From NCBI RefSeq assembly GCF_013114625.1, contig NZ_VTXD01000034.1, positions 1 through 52,700 of the forward strand: a DNA stretch of 52,700 nt, in the 5' to 3' direction. Source of the DNA: Vibrio sp. 99-70-13A1 (GTDB taxonomy: Bacteria; Pseudomonadota; Gammaproteobacteria; Enterobacterales; Vibrionaceae). The translations under genes were made by a program, and so were the position numbers. The notes under the pieces were generated by a model. That model saw only the letters and a program-made list of their open reading frames with translations, had not been told where the DNA came from and made no database searches. The first letter of the stretch is position 1, and every line of letters begins with the position of its first letter. Shown in pieces: positions 1 to 8,779 of the stretch.

Positions 1-18
1 GATGTGTATAAGAGACAG
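1..18 (+). other. Sequencing adapter remnant (Tn5/Nextera mosaic end)
   Basis: The first 18 bases match 18 of the 19 bases of the Tn5 mosaic end used in transposase-based sequencing libraries, with only the leading A missing. A match this long exactly at the sequence edge is best explained as untrimmed adapter at a contig end. It should not be read as a genomic transposon end. Confidence 0.93.
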
Positions 19-215
19 AATCTAAATGAAAACTATTGTCATTTAGTTACTGTTTGTGTAATCTATTTTGAAATATTACAACACTATATGTGTGGGTATA
101 TCTCATTCCATTTGATTTAAACCCTAGTAAATACAAGGTTTATAGCTGTTTTTCCTCTGTTTTAGTCACATCTACCTCTTTTGTTCTACCCCTTTAGGGT
201 AGTTTGATTTCGTAA

Positions 216-229
216 TTGATTTACATCAT
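216..229 (+). promoter_or_regulatory. FNR-like site upstream of nirB
   Basis: TTGAT-TTAC-ATCAT differs by one base from the FNR consensus TTGAT-N4-ATCAA. Its centre (about 222.5) would lie near -41.5 if transcription starts around 264, downstream of a possible -10 element CATTAT at 252-257. Anaerobic FNR activation of nirB is established in enterobacteria. Just upstream, 187-201 holds the dyad TACCC-CTTTA-GGGTA, which resembles NarL/NarP heptamers but not with their standard 7-2-7 spacing. Confidence 0.6.
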
Positions 230-295
230 ATTTTCATTTTCTTTCATAATTCATTATTCGCTCAGTTAAGAAATATATAACCTTCAGGAATTCTT

Positions 296-2854
296 ATGAG
301 CAAGATGAAGCTAGTCGTAATCGGTAACGGGATGGTCGGTCATCGCTATATCGAAGATTTAGTAGAGAAGACAGATGTCGCTAACATGGACATCACAGTC
401 TTCTGTGAAGAGCCTCGCGTAGCATACGATCGTGTACACCTTTCTTCATATTTTTCACACCACACTGCAGACGAACTTTCTTTAGTTAAAGAAGGCTTCT
501 ACGAGAAACACGGCATAAATATGCTGATCGGTGAGCGTGCAATTAACGTTAATCGTGAGAAAAAGACGGTTTACTCAAGCACAGGTCGTGAAATTCAATA
601 CGATAAGCTTGTTCTTGCCACTGGTTCTTTCCCATTCGTTCCGCCAATCAAAGGTCACGAAGGTAAAGACTGTTTCGTTTACCGCACAATCGAAGATTTG
701 AAAGCGATTGAAGCAACCGCTAAAAACTCTAAGTCTGGTGTGGTTGTTGGTGGTGGTTTACTTGGTCTTGAAGCCGCTGGTGCGCTAAAAGCACTTGGCG
801 TGACAACACACGTTGTTGAGTTTGCTCCAAAGCTTATGGCTGAGCAACTTGACCTTGCAGGTGGTAACCAACTTCGTCAAAAAATCGAACGTATGGGCGT
901 AAATGTACATACCAGCAAGAACACGCTAGAGATTGCTCCTGAAGGCACTGAAGCTCGTAACGTTATGCGTTTTGCAGACGGAACAGAGCTTGAAACAGAT
1001 TTCATCGTATTCTCCGCGGGTATTCGCCCACAAGACAAACTTGCTCGTCAAATGGGGTTAGGTATTGCGCCTCGTGGTGGTATCGAGATTAACGATCACT
1101 GCCAAACGACAGACAAAGATGTTTACGCAATTGGTGAGTGCGCGTCTTGGAACCAAACGTTTTATGGCCTTGTTGCTCCTGGTTACAAAATGGCGACAGT
1201 TGCAGTTGACCACGTAGTAGGTAACGAAAGCACGTTCGAAGGTGCTGATATGTCTGCGAAGCTGAAACTTCTGGGCGTGAAAGTTGGCTCTATCGGTGAT
1301 GCGAACGGTCGTACTCCTGGTTGTAAGAGCTACGTTTACCAAAATGAAGAGCAAGAGGTTTACAAACGTCTAATCGTTTCTGAAGACAACAAGAAACTGC
1401 TTGGTGCGGTAATGGTCGGTGACACATCTGACTATGGCGATCTTCTACAGCTTATGCTTAACGAAATCGACCTGCCAGAACACCCAGATGCGTTGATTCT
1501 TCCTGCTCACGCTGGTGGTGAAAAGCCAACACTTGGTGCTGATTCTTTACCAGAAACTGCCGTTATTTGTTCTTGTTTCGATGTAACTAAAGGCAAGATC
1601 GCTCAAGCAGTTGCTGAAGGTCACCACACCATTGGGGATATCAAAGCAGTCACTGGCGCGGGTACGGGTTGTGGTGGTTGTATTCCACTTGTGACTTCAG
1701 TGCTAAACGCAGAACTTGCTAAAGCGGGTGTGGAAGTGAAGAACGACGTTTGTGAGCACTTTGCTTACTCTCGCCAAGAGCTTTTCCACCTAATTCGAAT
1801 CGAAGAAATCAAAACATTCGATGAGCTACTAGAAAAATATGGTAAAGGCTACGGCTGTGAAGTATGTAAACCTCTAGCGGGTTCTATTCTTGCTTCTTGC
1901 TGGGGTGAACACATCCTTAAGCCTGAGTTAGTGAAGCTTCATGATACCAACGACAACTTCCTAGGTAACATACAAAAAGATGGTACTTACTCAGTTATCC
2001 CTCGTATGGCTGGTGGTGAAGTAACGCCACAAGCACTTAGTGTTCTTGCTGATGTTGCTGCTGAATACAACCTATACACGAAGATTACTGGCGCACAACG
2101 TATCGGTTTATTCGGTGCTCAAAAAGATGACTTACCAGCAATCTGGAAGAAGTTAATCGCAGCAGGTTATGAAACGGGTCAAGCTTACGCAAAAGCACTT
2201 CGTATGGCGAAGACATGTGTTGGTTCAACTTGGTGTCGTTACGGCGTTCAAGATTCTGTTGGCCTAGGCGTGATGATCGAGAACCGTTACAAAGGCATAC
2301 GTACTCCTCATAAGATGAAGTTTGGTGTGTCTGGTTGTACTCGTGAGTGTGCTGAAGCTCAAGGTAAAGATTTAGGTATCATCGCAACTGACGCAGGTTG
2401 GAACATGTATGTTTGCGGTAACGGAGGCATGAAACCTCGTCATGCAGACCTACTGGCAAGCGATCTAGACCAAGAAACACTGTTGAAATACATTGACCGC
2501 TTCATGATGTTCTACATTCGTACGGCTGCGCCACTACAACGTACTTCAGTATGGATGGACAACCTAGAAGGTGGTGTTGACTACCTGCGTGAAGTGATTG
2601 TTGATAACAAACTTGGCATCAACGACCAGCTTGAAGCTGACATTGCTGGGCTAGTGGGGAACTTTGCTTGTGAGTGGACTGACACTATTAACGACGAAGC
2701 TCAACTTAAGCGATTCGCACACTTCATTAATGCTGATGACCGTGATGAAAACGTAGTGTTTGTTGAAGATGGTCGTGAACAACACCGTCCAGCAACATTT
2801 ACAGAAAAACACCCAGAAGCGAAGGGCGACATCCTTCACGTTGAACTGGTTTAA
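296..2854 (+). CDS. nirB: NADH-dependent nitrite reductase large subunit NirB
   Basis: Cytoplasmic assimilatory/detoxifying nitrite reductase that reduces nitrite to ammonium with NADH. The 852-residue length matches E. coli NirB (about 847). Visible parts in order are an N-terminal FAD/NAD pyridine-nucleotide oxidoreductase domain (GNGMVG near residue 10, second dinucleotide motif VVGGGLLGLEAAG near 150), a BFD-like [2Fe-2S] segment with CSC and CGGC around residues 425-460, and a C-terminal sulfite/nitrite reductase half with sirohaem/[4Fe-4S] cysteines in CVGSTWC and GCTREC. The start is supported by AGGAA at 286-290. It is first in a nirB-nirD-nirC run behind an FNR-like site. Sirohaem precursor is probably supplied by the nearby cobA. 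Confidence 0.97.
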   Translation: MSKMKLVVIGNGMVGHRYIEDLVEKTDVANMDITVFCEEPRVAYDRVHLSSYFSHHTADELSLVKEGFYEKHGINMLIGERAINVNREKKTVYSSTGREIQYDKLVLATGSFPFVPPIKGHEGKDCFVYRTIEDLKAIEATAKNSKSGVVVGGGLLGLEAAGALKALGVTTHVVEFAPKLMAEQLDLAGGNQLRQKIERMGVNVHTSKNTLEIAPEGTEARNVMRFADGTELETDFIVFSAGIRPQDKLARQMGLGIAPRGGIEINDHCQTTDKDVYAIGECASWNQTFYGLVAPGYKMATVAVDHVVGNESTFEGADMSAKLKLLGVKVGSIGDANGRTPGCKSYVYQNEEQEVYKRLIVSEDNKKLLGAVMVGDTSDYGDLLQLMLNEIDLPEHPDALILPAHAGGEKPTLGADSLPETAVICSCFDVTKGKIAQAVAEGHHTIGDIKAVTGAGTGCGGCIPLVTSVLNAELAKAGVEVKNDVCEHFAYSRQELFHLIRIEEIKTFDELLEKYGKGYGCEVCKPLAGSILASCWGEHILKPELVKLHDTNDNFLGNIQKDGTYSVIPRMAGGEVTPQALSVLADVAAEYNLYTKITGAQRIGLFGAQKDDLPAIWKKLIAAGYETGQAYAKALRMAKTCVGSTWCRYGVQDSVGLGVMIENRYKGIRTPHKMKFGVSGCTRECAEAQGKDLGIIATDAGWNMYVCGNGGMKPRHADLLASDLDQETLLKYIDRFMMFYIRTAAPLQRTSVWMDNLEGGVDYLREVIVDNKLGINDQLEADIAGLVGNFACEWTDTINDEAQLKRFAHFINADDRDENVVFVEDGREQHRPATFTEKHPEAKGDILHVELV

Positions 2855-2869
2855 TTGGGAGATTACATC

Positions 2870-3193
2870 ATGGCATTTACTAAAGTTTGTAAGATCGAAG
2901 ACATTGTTCCAGGTACAGGTGTATGTGCGTTGGTTGCTGGTGAGCAAGTAGCAATCTTCCGCCCAACTAAAGCGGAAGAAGTGTTCGCAATTAGTAATAC
3001 AGACCCTTTCTTCCAATCAAACGTTTTATCTCGTGGTTTAACGGTTGAACATAAAGGGGAGCTTTGGGTGGCAAGTCCGCTTAAAAAGCAACGCTTTAAC
3101 CTGGCAACAGGTGTGTGCATGGAAGACGAGCAATTTAGCGTAAAAGCATATAAAGCTCGTGTTACTAAAGGTGCTGTTGAAATTTCAGCATAA
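2870..3193 (+). CDS. nirD: Nitrite reductase small subunit NirD
   Basis: Small subunit (107 aa from this ATG; E. coli NirD is 108 aa) of the NADH-nitrite reductase. The Rieske-like fold lacks the usual CxH...CxxH cluster ligands, as is normal for NirD. The chosen ATG starts MAFTKVCKIEDI and has TTGGGAG upstream. A TTG 15 bases further upstream is possible but would add an unusual MGDYI extension. It begins 15 bases after the nirB stop, so the two are almost certainly co-transcribed and made together. Confidence 0.94.
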   Translation: MAFTKVCKIEDIVPGTGVCALVAGEQVAIFRPTKAEEVFAISNTDPFFQSNVLSRGLTVEHKGELWVASPLKKQRFNLATGVCMEDEQFSVKAYKARVTKGAVEISA

Positions 3194-3245
3194 TCTAAAT
3201 TCGGCTTTGCTTGAGTTGAGCCAGTTTAAGATTCGATAGTTCAAG

Positions 3246-3290
3246 GGTTCTAGTTCCAACATTGCCTTAGCTTGGCAACTAGAACCTTTT
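3246..3290 (+). terminator. Strong hairpin in the nirD-nirC gap
   Basis: GGTTCTAGTT at 3246-3255 pairs perfectly with AACTAGAACC at 3277-3286. An inner CCAA/TTGG pair (3256-3259 with 3272-3275) extends the stem past a one-base bulge. TTTT follows. The short T-run suggests a partial terminator or an mRNA-stabilising/processing hairpin that lowers nirC expression relative to nirBD. Confidence 0.6.
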
Positions 3291-3337
3291 CCTATCCGAT
3301 TTTAACTTTTAATTTTAACTTTTTTAAGGACAACATT

Positions 3338-4153
3338 ATGTCTCCTGATTTCAAACCAGCTGAATTCGTTCAAACTATGATCGATGTGGGTGAAGCAAAA
3401 ACAAAAACAAGTACTCGTGATCTTCTGATCCGAAGCACTATGGCTGGTATTATTCTTTCTCTTGCAGTTGTTGTTGCTATTACAACTATCGTACAAACTG
3501 GCATTGGTATTGTGGGCGCACTAGTGTTCCCTGTCGGTTTCGTCATTTTAAGTGTTATGGGTTACGACCTAGTAACCGGTGTATTTGGTTTAGCACCTTT
3601 AGCTAAATTTGATAACCGCCCGGGTATTACTTGGGGTCGTATTTTGCGTTGTTGGGGTATCGTTGGTCTGGGTAACCTAATTGGTTCTCTTATTGTTGCG
3701 TTCCTTGTTGCAATCTCACTGACTGGTAATTTTTCTCTTGAGCCAAATGCCGTTGCTCAAAAGTTCATTGCGGTTTCTACGGGTCGTAGCCTAGGTTTCG
3801 AAAACATGGGAATGGACGGATGGATCACGTGTTTCGTACGCGGTATCTTCTGTAACCTAATGGTATGCCTAGGTGTGATTGGTAACATGACAGCACGCAC
3901 CGTTACTGGTCGTGTAGCAATGATGTGGTTCCCAATCTTCATCTTCTTCGCACTAGTATTCGAGCATACAGTAGTAAACATGTTCCTATTCCCACTGGGT
4001 ATGATTCTAGGCGCTGATTTCGGTATCGCGACATGGTTGAACTTCAACCTTATCCCTACAATCCTTGGTAACATCGTTGGTGGTCTACTGTTAACGTGTG
4101 TTCCTCTATACTTAACTCATGCAAAGACAGCACCTTCTCTAAACGCTAAGTAA
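3338..4153 (+). CDS. nirC: Formate/nitrite transporter family channel (NirC)
   Basis: Inner-membrane pentameric channel protein of the FNT family, moving nitrite (or formate) across the inner membrane. The ATG with AAGGA eight bases upstream gives 271 aa, close to E. coli NirC (268). A longer reading from 3272 would add an untypical leader. Six hydrophobic segments are apparent. FNT-like features include GNLIGSL, the cysteine-containing CNLMVCLGVIGNMTARTV stretch, and FEHTVVNMF, which carries the conserved pore histidine region. Its position behind nirBD favours nitrite as substrate over formate. A clear terminator follows. Confidence 0.88.
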   Translation: MSPDFKPAEFVQTMIDVGEAKTKTSTRDLLIRSTMAGIILSLAVVVAITTIVQTGIGIVGALVFPVGFVILSVMGYDLVTGVFGLAPLAKFDNRPGITWGRILRCWGIVGLGNLIGSLIVAFLVAISLTGNFSLEPNAVAQKFIAVSTGRSLGFENMGMDGWITCFVRGIFCNLMVCLGVIGNMTARTVTGRVAMMWFPIFIFFALVFEHTVVNMFLFPLGMILGADFGIATWLNFNLIPTILGNIVGGLLLTCVPLYLTHAKTAPSLNAK

Positions 4154-4193
4154 GTTTAGACACGGTAATAATATTCAGTGTGAGTGATAAAGG

Positions 4194-4220
4194 GCCCCGA
4201 ACTATGTTTGGGGCTTTTTT
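4194..4220 (+). terminator. Rho-independent terminator after nirC
   Basis: The 9-bp stem GCCCCGAAC (4194-4202) / GTTTGGGGC (4206-4214), with one G-T pair and loop TAT, is followed by six Ts at 4215-4220. It ends the nirBDC unit, so cobA has its own transcript or is read through. The remaining 4221-4411 shows nothing beyond a probable cobA promoter region. Confidence 0.88.
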
Positions 4221-4411
4221 ATTTTGAACGAAATATCCGCAATAGATTGTTTTGTTATAAATATTTCTATCTTAGTTAGTATTTAGTCAGAATATTTATT
4301 CCAACAACTGATAATCTAAGTGTTAAGGACTTGGATAAGCCGCTAAGAATACAGCAGCTTACCGCATAGATTTAAGCTTGATATAAAACAAGCAAACCTT
4401 CGGAGCGCAGC

Positions 4412-5185
4412 ATGTCAGAAGTATCGTCATCGAATGTTAAAGAAGAAAACAAAGGATTTGTTTCATTAGTGGGAGCAGGTCCGGGCGACCCAGACCTTCT
4501 TACCTTAAAAGCCGCACGTGTAATTCAACAAGCTGATGTGGTGGTTTATGATCGCTTAGTATCGAAAGACATATTAGCTATGGCTAACTCAAAGGCAGAA
4601 ATGCTGTATGTGGGGAAAAAACTCGATCATCACTGTGTACCACAAGATCAAATCAATCAATTGCTAGTGACTAAAGCACAAGAGAATAAGCTGGTTGTCC
4701 GCTTGAAAGGTGGAGACTCATTCATCTTTGGTCGTGGTGGGGAAGAGTGTGAAACTCTAGCAGAAAACAATGTGAGATTTGAAGTTGTACCAGGTATTAC
4801 TGCTGCCGCAGGTGCTACTGCGTATGCGGGAATCCCATTAACACATCGTGACCACGCTCAAAGTGTTCAATTCATCACTGGTCATCTGAAGAAGGACGGT
4901 GAAGATATTGATTGGCGCTCTCTTGCTCAACACAATCACACTATCGTGTTCTATATGGGCCTTAAAGAGAGCCCTAATATTCAGAAAAATTTACTGGATA
5001 ATGGAATGCGTGCTGATATGCCTGTCGCCATTATTGAAAATGGTACACGCAAAGAACAAAAGGTTTATCGTGGTGGTTTACAAGACCTATCAAGCCTAGC
5101 AGCTCAAGCTAAGAGCCCAGCATTAATTGTTGTGGGTAGCGTAGCTCAACTTCATGAAAAACTGGCTTGGTTTAACGAACTGTAA
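4412..5185 (+). CDS. cobA: Uroporphyrinogen-III C-methyltransferase (SUMT)
   Basis: Transfers two methyl groups from SAM to uroporphyrinogen III to make precorrin-2, the first committed step to sirohaem and cobalamin. At 257 aa it has only the methyltransferase domain, without the CysG-type dehydrogenase/ferrochelatase part. SUMT signatures are VGAGPGDPDLLTLKAARVI near residue 19, the VVRLKGGDSFIFGRGGEE block near 95, and the PGITAAAGATAYAGIPLTHR block. GGAG lies seven bases before the ATG. Its place next to nirBDC suggests it provides sirohaem for NirB; the final oxidation and iron insertion must come from elsewhere. Confidence 0.95.
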   Translation: MSEVSSSNVKEENKGFVSLVGAGPGDPDLLTLKAARVIQQADVVVYDRLVSKDILAMANSKAEMLYVGKKLDHHCVPQDQINQLLVTKAQENKLVVRLKGGDSFIFGRGGEECETLAENNVRFEVVPGITAAAGATAYAGIPLTHRDHAQSVQFITGHLKKDGEDIDWRSLAQHNHTIVFYMGLKESPNIQKNLLDNGMRADMPVAIIENGTRKEQKVYRGGLQDLSSLAAQAKSPALIVVGSVAQLHEKLAWFNEL

Positions 5186-5252
5186 ATTGCAATACTAGTT
5201 CAGTTCAGTAAATGTAAGCTAAGTGACGCTAATCAATTTAATCAATTACAGC

Positions 5253-5693
5253 TCAAATATTGCAGTGGCTACTACGTCGCTGCATTTCTTGTTTCCTCAT
5301 TGGCATTTCATCGATTAAATCAGTTAAACCCTGCCAATTTGTTTCTCCATCCCACCTGTGCTTTTCTTCTCCATCTTTACCTATCAAAATTGCAGTATGT
5401 GAGCCTTCTGGGATTTGGTAAATGTGGGCTACAGACTCAATGTTGAATTCTTTATCAAACCACTGAGGCACTGTGTATCCATCTTCTGTAATTACAATGG
5501 TTACAATGTCACGCTCTTTGAGCTGGCAGTTATTGATAAGAACCCCTTTAAGAAACGATTTCACCATTGAATCTTGGCTGGGAGCGAAATAGATAACGCT
5601 TCTATGTTCTAAATAGTGACCATAAGCTGGGTAACCATTAGCTTGACCTGCATAAAGGCTGACCATGAAAAGACCGAACATTAATTTAACCAT
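5253..5693 (-). CDS. DUF4174 exported protein
   Basis: Small predicted exported protein (146 aa) with an N-terminal signal sequence ending around residue 19. The body matches the DUF4174 pattern: a thioredoxin-like start (SVIYFAPSQDS), an internal VTIVITEDG strand, the block HTAILIGKDGEEKHRW, and a C-terminal helix LIDEMPMRKQEMQRR that is characteristic of this family. No thioredoxin CxxC is present, so redox catalysis is unlikely. Function is unknown. It is convergent with cobA with no obvious shared terminator and divergent from the NYN gene across 150 bases. Confidence 0.75.
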   Translation of the reverse strand: MVKLMFGLFMVSLYAGQANGYPAYGHYLEHRSVIYFAPSQDSMVKSFLKGVLINNCQLKERDIVTIVITEDGYTVPQWFDKEFNIESVAHIYQIPEGSHTAILIGKDGEEKHRWDGETNWQGLTDLIDEMPMRKQEMQRRSSHCNI

Positions 5694-5844
5694 AATCTAG
5701 CCTCATTAAATTAAAAATAGATATACGTTAAGTGTAGCTAATAGGTTCAATATTGTTCTCGGATACCACATTAGCGAAAGCTACTCGCAATTTTGAGATG
5801 AATAGAATAGGGTAGTCACACTCGATTAAAGGCATAAGAATAAA

Positions 5845-6318
5845 ATGGAAAAAGTAGCAATTTTAGTAGATGTGCAAAATGTTTATTACACCACTCGTGA
5901 TAAATACCGCAGCAATTTTGATTACAACCAATTTTGGTATGTGGCTACGGAAGGACGTAACGTTATAGCCGCTCATGCGTATGCAATTTCGAGTCAAGAT
6001 CCTAAACAGCGACAGTTCCATCATATTTTGCGTGGGGTTGGTTTTGATGTGAAATTAAAACCTTTCATTCAACGCCGAGATGGCAGCGCAAAAGGAGATT
6101 GGGATGTTGGTATCGCATTAGATGCGATTGAGTTAGCAGAACAGGCTGATGTGATTGTATTGGTTTCTGGTGATGGTGACTTTGAAATTTTAGTGGAACG
6201 AATTAAAGAACGTTTCAACAAGCCTGTAGAAGTTTATGGCGTTCCTGGTTTAACCGCCCAGAATTTAATCGAATCGGCCTCAAAATTTATACCAATTGAA
6301 AAAGACTTACTTTTATAG
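5845..6318 (+). CDS. NYN-domain (LabA/PIN-like) protein
   Basis: 157-aa protein made of a single NYN domain, a PIN-like nuclease fold. Acidic residues expected at a metal site are visible: D9 and N12 in LVDVQNVYY, the KGDWDVGIALDA block near residue 93, and VSGDGDFEILV near 118. Relatives are presumed RNases or RNA-binding proteins, but most have no proven target. It has no close operon partner: the response regulator begins 81 bases downstream. Confidence 0.8.
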   Translation: MEKVAILVDVQNVYYTTRDKYRSNFDYNQFWYVATEGRNVIAAHAYAISSQDPKQRQFHHILRGVGFDVKLKPFIQRRDGSAKGDWDVGIALDAIELAEQADVIVLVSGDGDFEILVERIKERFNKPVEVYGVPGLTAQNLIESASKFIPIEKDLLL

Positions 6319-6399
6319 CGGCATTATCACATTTATCAATTGATTTAAAATTAATGATAATTAAAATGCGAACTATTATTGTTTATATGGTAAGTAACA

Positions 6400-7065
6400 A
6401 TGTCTCGCGTATTAGTTGTTGATGATGATATTCAATTATGTGAATTGTTGAGTGAAGTATTAGAGGAAGAAGGGTACCACGTTGATACCGTTCATTGTGG
6501 TGAAAGTGCCCTTCAATTCATTCAAAGTAACCCTGTAGATTTAGTATTACTTGACGTAATGCTACCAAACCTAAGCGGTCTTCAAGTTGCACGTCGTATC
6601 TGTCAACGATTCGCGACACCTATCTTAATGCTAACGGCTTTAAGCGATGAAGCGTCCATGCTTGATGGCTACCAAGCTGGTGCCGATCAGTACATTGCAA
6701 AACCTTTTAAAGTGCCAGAGTTACTTACACGTATTAAAGTGATTCTTCGACGTGTTGCTTTTGAACGTCAAAGGCAATCACTTGCGACCACTGACGAAGG
6801 TTTAAACGAGCAATTATCCAGGCTTCCATTGACGGGGACAGAGCAAGATCTTCTCGACTTCCTAATCAAAAATAATGGCGTAGTGGTCTCTAAATCAGAC
6901 TTACAAGTGAGAGTGCTGAAGAAAGAATTGTGTCCATTTGATCGCAATCTGGATATGCATATTAGTAATATTCGTCGAAAGTTAGTCCAAGCGGGTTTGT
7001 CAAAACAACACATCAAAACTGTTCGTGGGAAAGGCTATAGTTACCTAGAAACCGTTGGGGCATAG
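6400..7065 (+). CDS. CpxR-like OmpR-family response regulator
   Basis: 221-aa DNA-binding response regulator. The receiver domain (1-115) has the acidic pocket at DDD 8-10, phosphoacceptor D52 in LVLLDVMLP, the switch threonine in LMLTALS, and lysine in AKPFK. A winged-helix output follows (about 130-218), and its CPFDRNLDMHISNIRRKL stretch is close to CpxR. The kinase gene follows immediately. A TonB-dependent receptor and the TonB system lie next, so control of envelope/iron-uptake genes is plausible but inferred. It may be a CpxR paralogue rather than the housekeeping copy. Confidence 0.88.
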   Translation: MSRVLVVDDDIQLCELLSEVLEEEGYHVDTVHCGESALQFIQSNPVDLVLLDVMLPNLSGLQVARRICQRFATPILMLTALSDEASMLDGYQAGADQYIAKPFKVPELLTRIKVILRRVAFERQRQSLATTDEGLNEQLSRLPLTGTEQDLLDFLIKNNGVVVSKSDLQVRVLKKELCPFDRNLDMHISNIRRKLVQAGLSKQHIKTVRGKGYSYLETVGA

Positions 7066-8481
7066 TTGGAGATGGTTTCTTCTTACTTTCGTTGCCCAAG
7101 TTTTATTTCCAAAAGAAAAGACGGGCTGACGTTTCAGCTATTCAGCTACCTCACCGTTATTTTAGTCAGTATCCTTATATTTCAAGGTCTAGCTGAAAAA
7201 GCTTTAATGAAAGCCTTACTCAAAGTTCCAGAAGTGGTTAAATCGGAAATGCTTGATTTAGCACATCAAGCGAATGTATTGATTGAAGATGGCGACATGG
7301 ATGAGCTTGCTGACTGGGGAAATGCGCAAGAATATTATTTGTTCGTATTGGATAATGAAAATCGTCCCATTACTCACAGAGATATGCACCCACACTTTGC
7401 CTTCAAACTCCGGTTTCTACGAACGCTTGATCACCAACTTGGTGCCAGAGTCAGTAAACCCATATTTGGGATCCCGTTGATAGAAGGTAAAACACTCGTT
7501 GTACAACTTCCTCATCAAGAGCACCCAGCTCAACATTTTGCTTTGTACTTCTCATTGATAAAGGCTTTGATAGCACTTCTGATATTGACTTTATTTTCGA
7601 TCATTATGGCGAGAAGTTTACAACAGCCTTTAGGGCGATTAAGAGAAGCGAGTAGGCGCCTTGCACAAGGTGACTTCTCTGTAAGTGTGGTTTCAGAACT
7701 GAACTCTAAAACAAGAGAGTTTAATGAGTTGGCAAATGATTTTGATCATATGACGAATGAAATCCACTCCCTTGCTGAAAAGCAGCGCCGCCTTATTCGT
7801 GATGTATCGCATGAGTTGAGAACGCCACTGGCAAGGCAAAACTTAGCATTGCATCTACTAAGGCGAAAGATTGATGAAGATTCTCAGCACTTATTAGATC
7901 GGCTAGAGGTAGAAACGGAGGAGATGAATAACCTAATTGGTGAAATCTTAGAATTTAGCCGTTTGGAAAATTCACGTTATGACGCTCAATTAAAAGTCAT
8001 GCACTTAGAGCAATACTGCTCTATGCAAGTTGATCAAATGCAGTCAGATCTTAAGGGTGCTCAGACTTTAACAGCTAGCTTATCAACCGATTTATCTGAG
8101 GTTGCCTTAGATGAAAGGTTAGTACTGAGGGCTTTAAGTAACGTGATCGGTAATGCGATTAAGTACGCAGGTGAAGACGCGAATATTGTCGTTTTAACTG
8201 GTGAGGTTGAGCTTGATAAAGTCTACCGCGTGATTTCAGTAGAAGATGATGGACCAGGTATATCAGAGAGTAAGCTTGTAGACATTTTTGATCCATTTAC
8301 CCGTTTAGAATCTGCCCGGGATAAACAATCTGGTGGGTATGGGCTTGGTCTGGCGATAGTGAAAGAGGCGATGTTGGTGATGAATGGGTTGGTTATAGCA
8401 GAAAACCGATCTCAAGGTGGATTGAAGGTTAATTTACTTTTTCCTAAGAAACTGGACAAAAAGCCAAGTTCAATAACATAG
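7066..8481 (+). CDS. CpxA-like sensor histidine kinase
   Basis: Membrane histidine kinase (471 aa) partnered with the preceding regulator. There is a transmembrane segment at about 21-40, a periplasmic sensor region, a second segment at about 160-182, HAMP to about 235, phosphoacceptor H249 in RDVSHELRTPLAR, and an ATPase domain with NVIGNAIKYA, VEDDGPGIS and GGYGLGLAIV. The start is uncertain: a TTG at 7066 directly abuts the regulator's stop, and an ATG at 7072 would remove two residues. The tight junction implies translational coupling. The periplasmic part is histidine-rich (THRDMHPHF, PHQEHPAQHF), which could allow metal sensing. Confidence 0.88.
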   Translation: MEMVSSYFRCPSFISKRKDGLTFQLFSYLTVILVSILIFQGLAEKALMKALLKVPEVVKSEMLDLAHQANVLIEDGDMDELADWGNAQEYYLFVLDNENRPITHRDMHPHFAFKLRFLRTLDHQLGARVSKPIFGIPLIEGKTLVVQLPHQEHPAQHFALYFSLIKALIALLILTLFSIIMARSLQQPLGRLREASRRLAQGDFSVSVVSELNSKTREFNELANDFDHMTNEIHSLAEKQRRLIRDVSHELRTPLARQNLALHLLRRKIDEDSQHLLDRLEVETEEMNNLIGEILEFSRLENSRYDAQLKVMHLEQYCSMQVDQMQSDLKGAQTLTASLSTDLSEVALDERLVLRALSNVIGNAIKYAGEDANIVVLTGEVELDKVYRVISVEDDGPGISESKLVDIFDPFTRLESARDKQSGGYGLGLAIVKEAMLVMNGLVIAENRSQGGLKVNLLFPKKLDKKPSSIT

Positions 8482-8531
8482 CAAATTCAAAACATAGCCG
8501 AAATATACAAATATCATTGTTTAAACTGTCT

Positions 8532-8556
8532 AAAAGCGCCGATCATGGCGCTTTTT
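8532..8556 (+). terminator. Terminator after the two-component pair
   Basis: The 9-bp stem AAAAGCGCC (8532-8540) / GGCGCTTTT (8547-8555) has a six-base loop and a T-run. It separates the two-component genes from the receptor gene. Confidence 0.88.
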
Positions 8557-8639
8557 CTTACCTGTCGATATGTTGTTAGTTTCCTATTCTGAAAATTTAC
8601 ATAACTTTACGAATGCAAAGAATGTAAATTTAATGCAAA

Positions 8640-8654
8640 TAGTAATAATTATCA
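8640..8654 (+). promoter_or_regulatory. Fur box upstream of TonB-dependent receptor
   Basis: TAGTAATAATTATCA agrees with the 7-1-7 Fur consensus TGATAAT-N-ATTATCA at 12 of 14 specified positions. It lies about 125 bases before the receptor start, so iron repression of the receptor is likely. Confidence 0.65.
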
Positions 8655-8779
8655 CTTATATTTGCGTCCGAATTATTCAGTGGTACCGGAAACGGTGAAT
8701 CAGGTTAGTAATTAAAGTAGTGAGATTCACTCACCATAAATAAAACAACCTGAACAATAATAAAAGTCGGAGAAAGGAC

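Noticed and set aside
3757..4074. 105-codon minus-strand frame inside nirC.
   Set aside because: It lies wholly within a well-supported membrane-channel gene and gives no recognisable protein.
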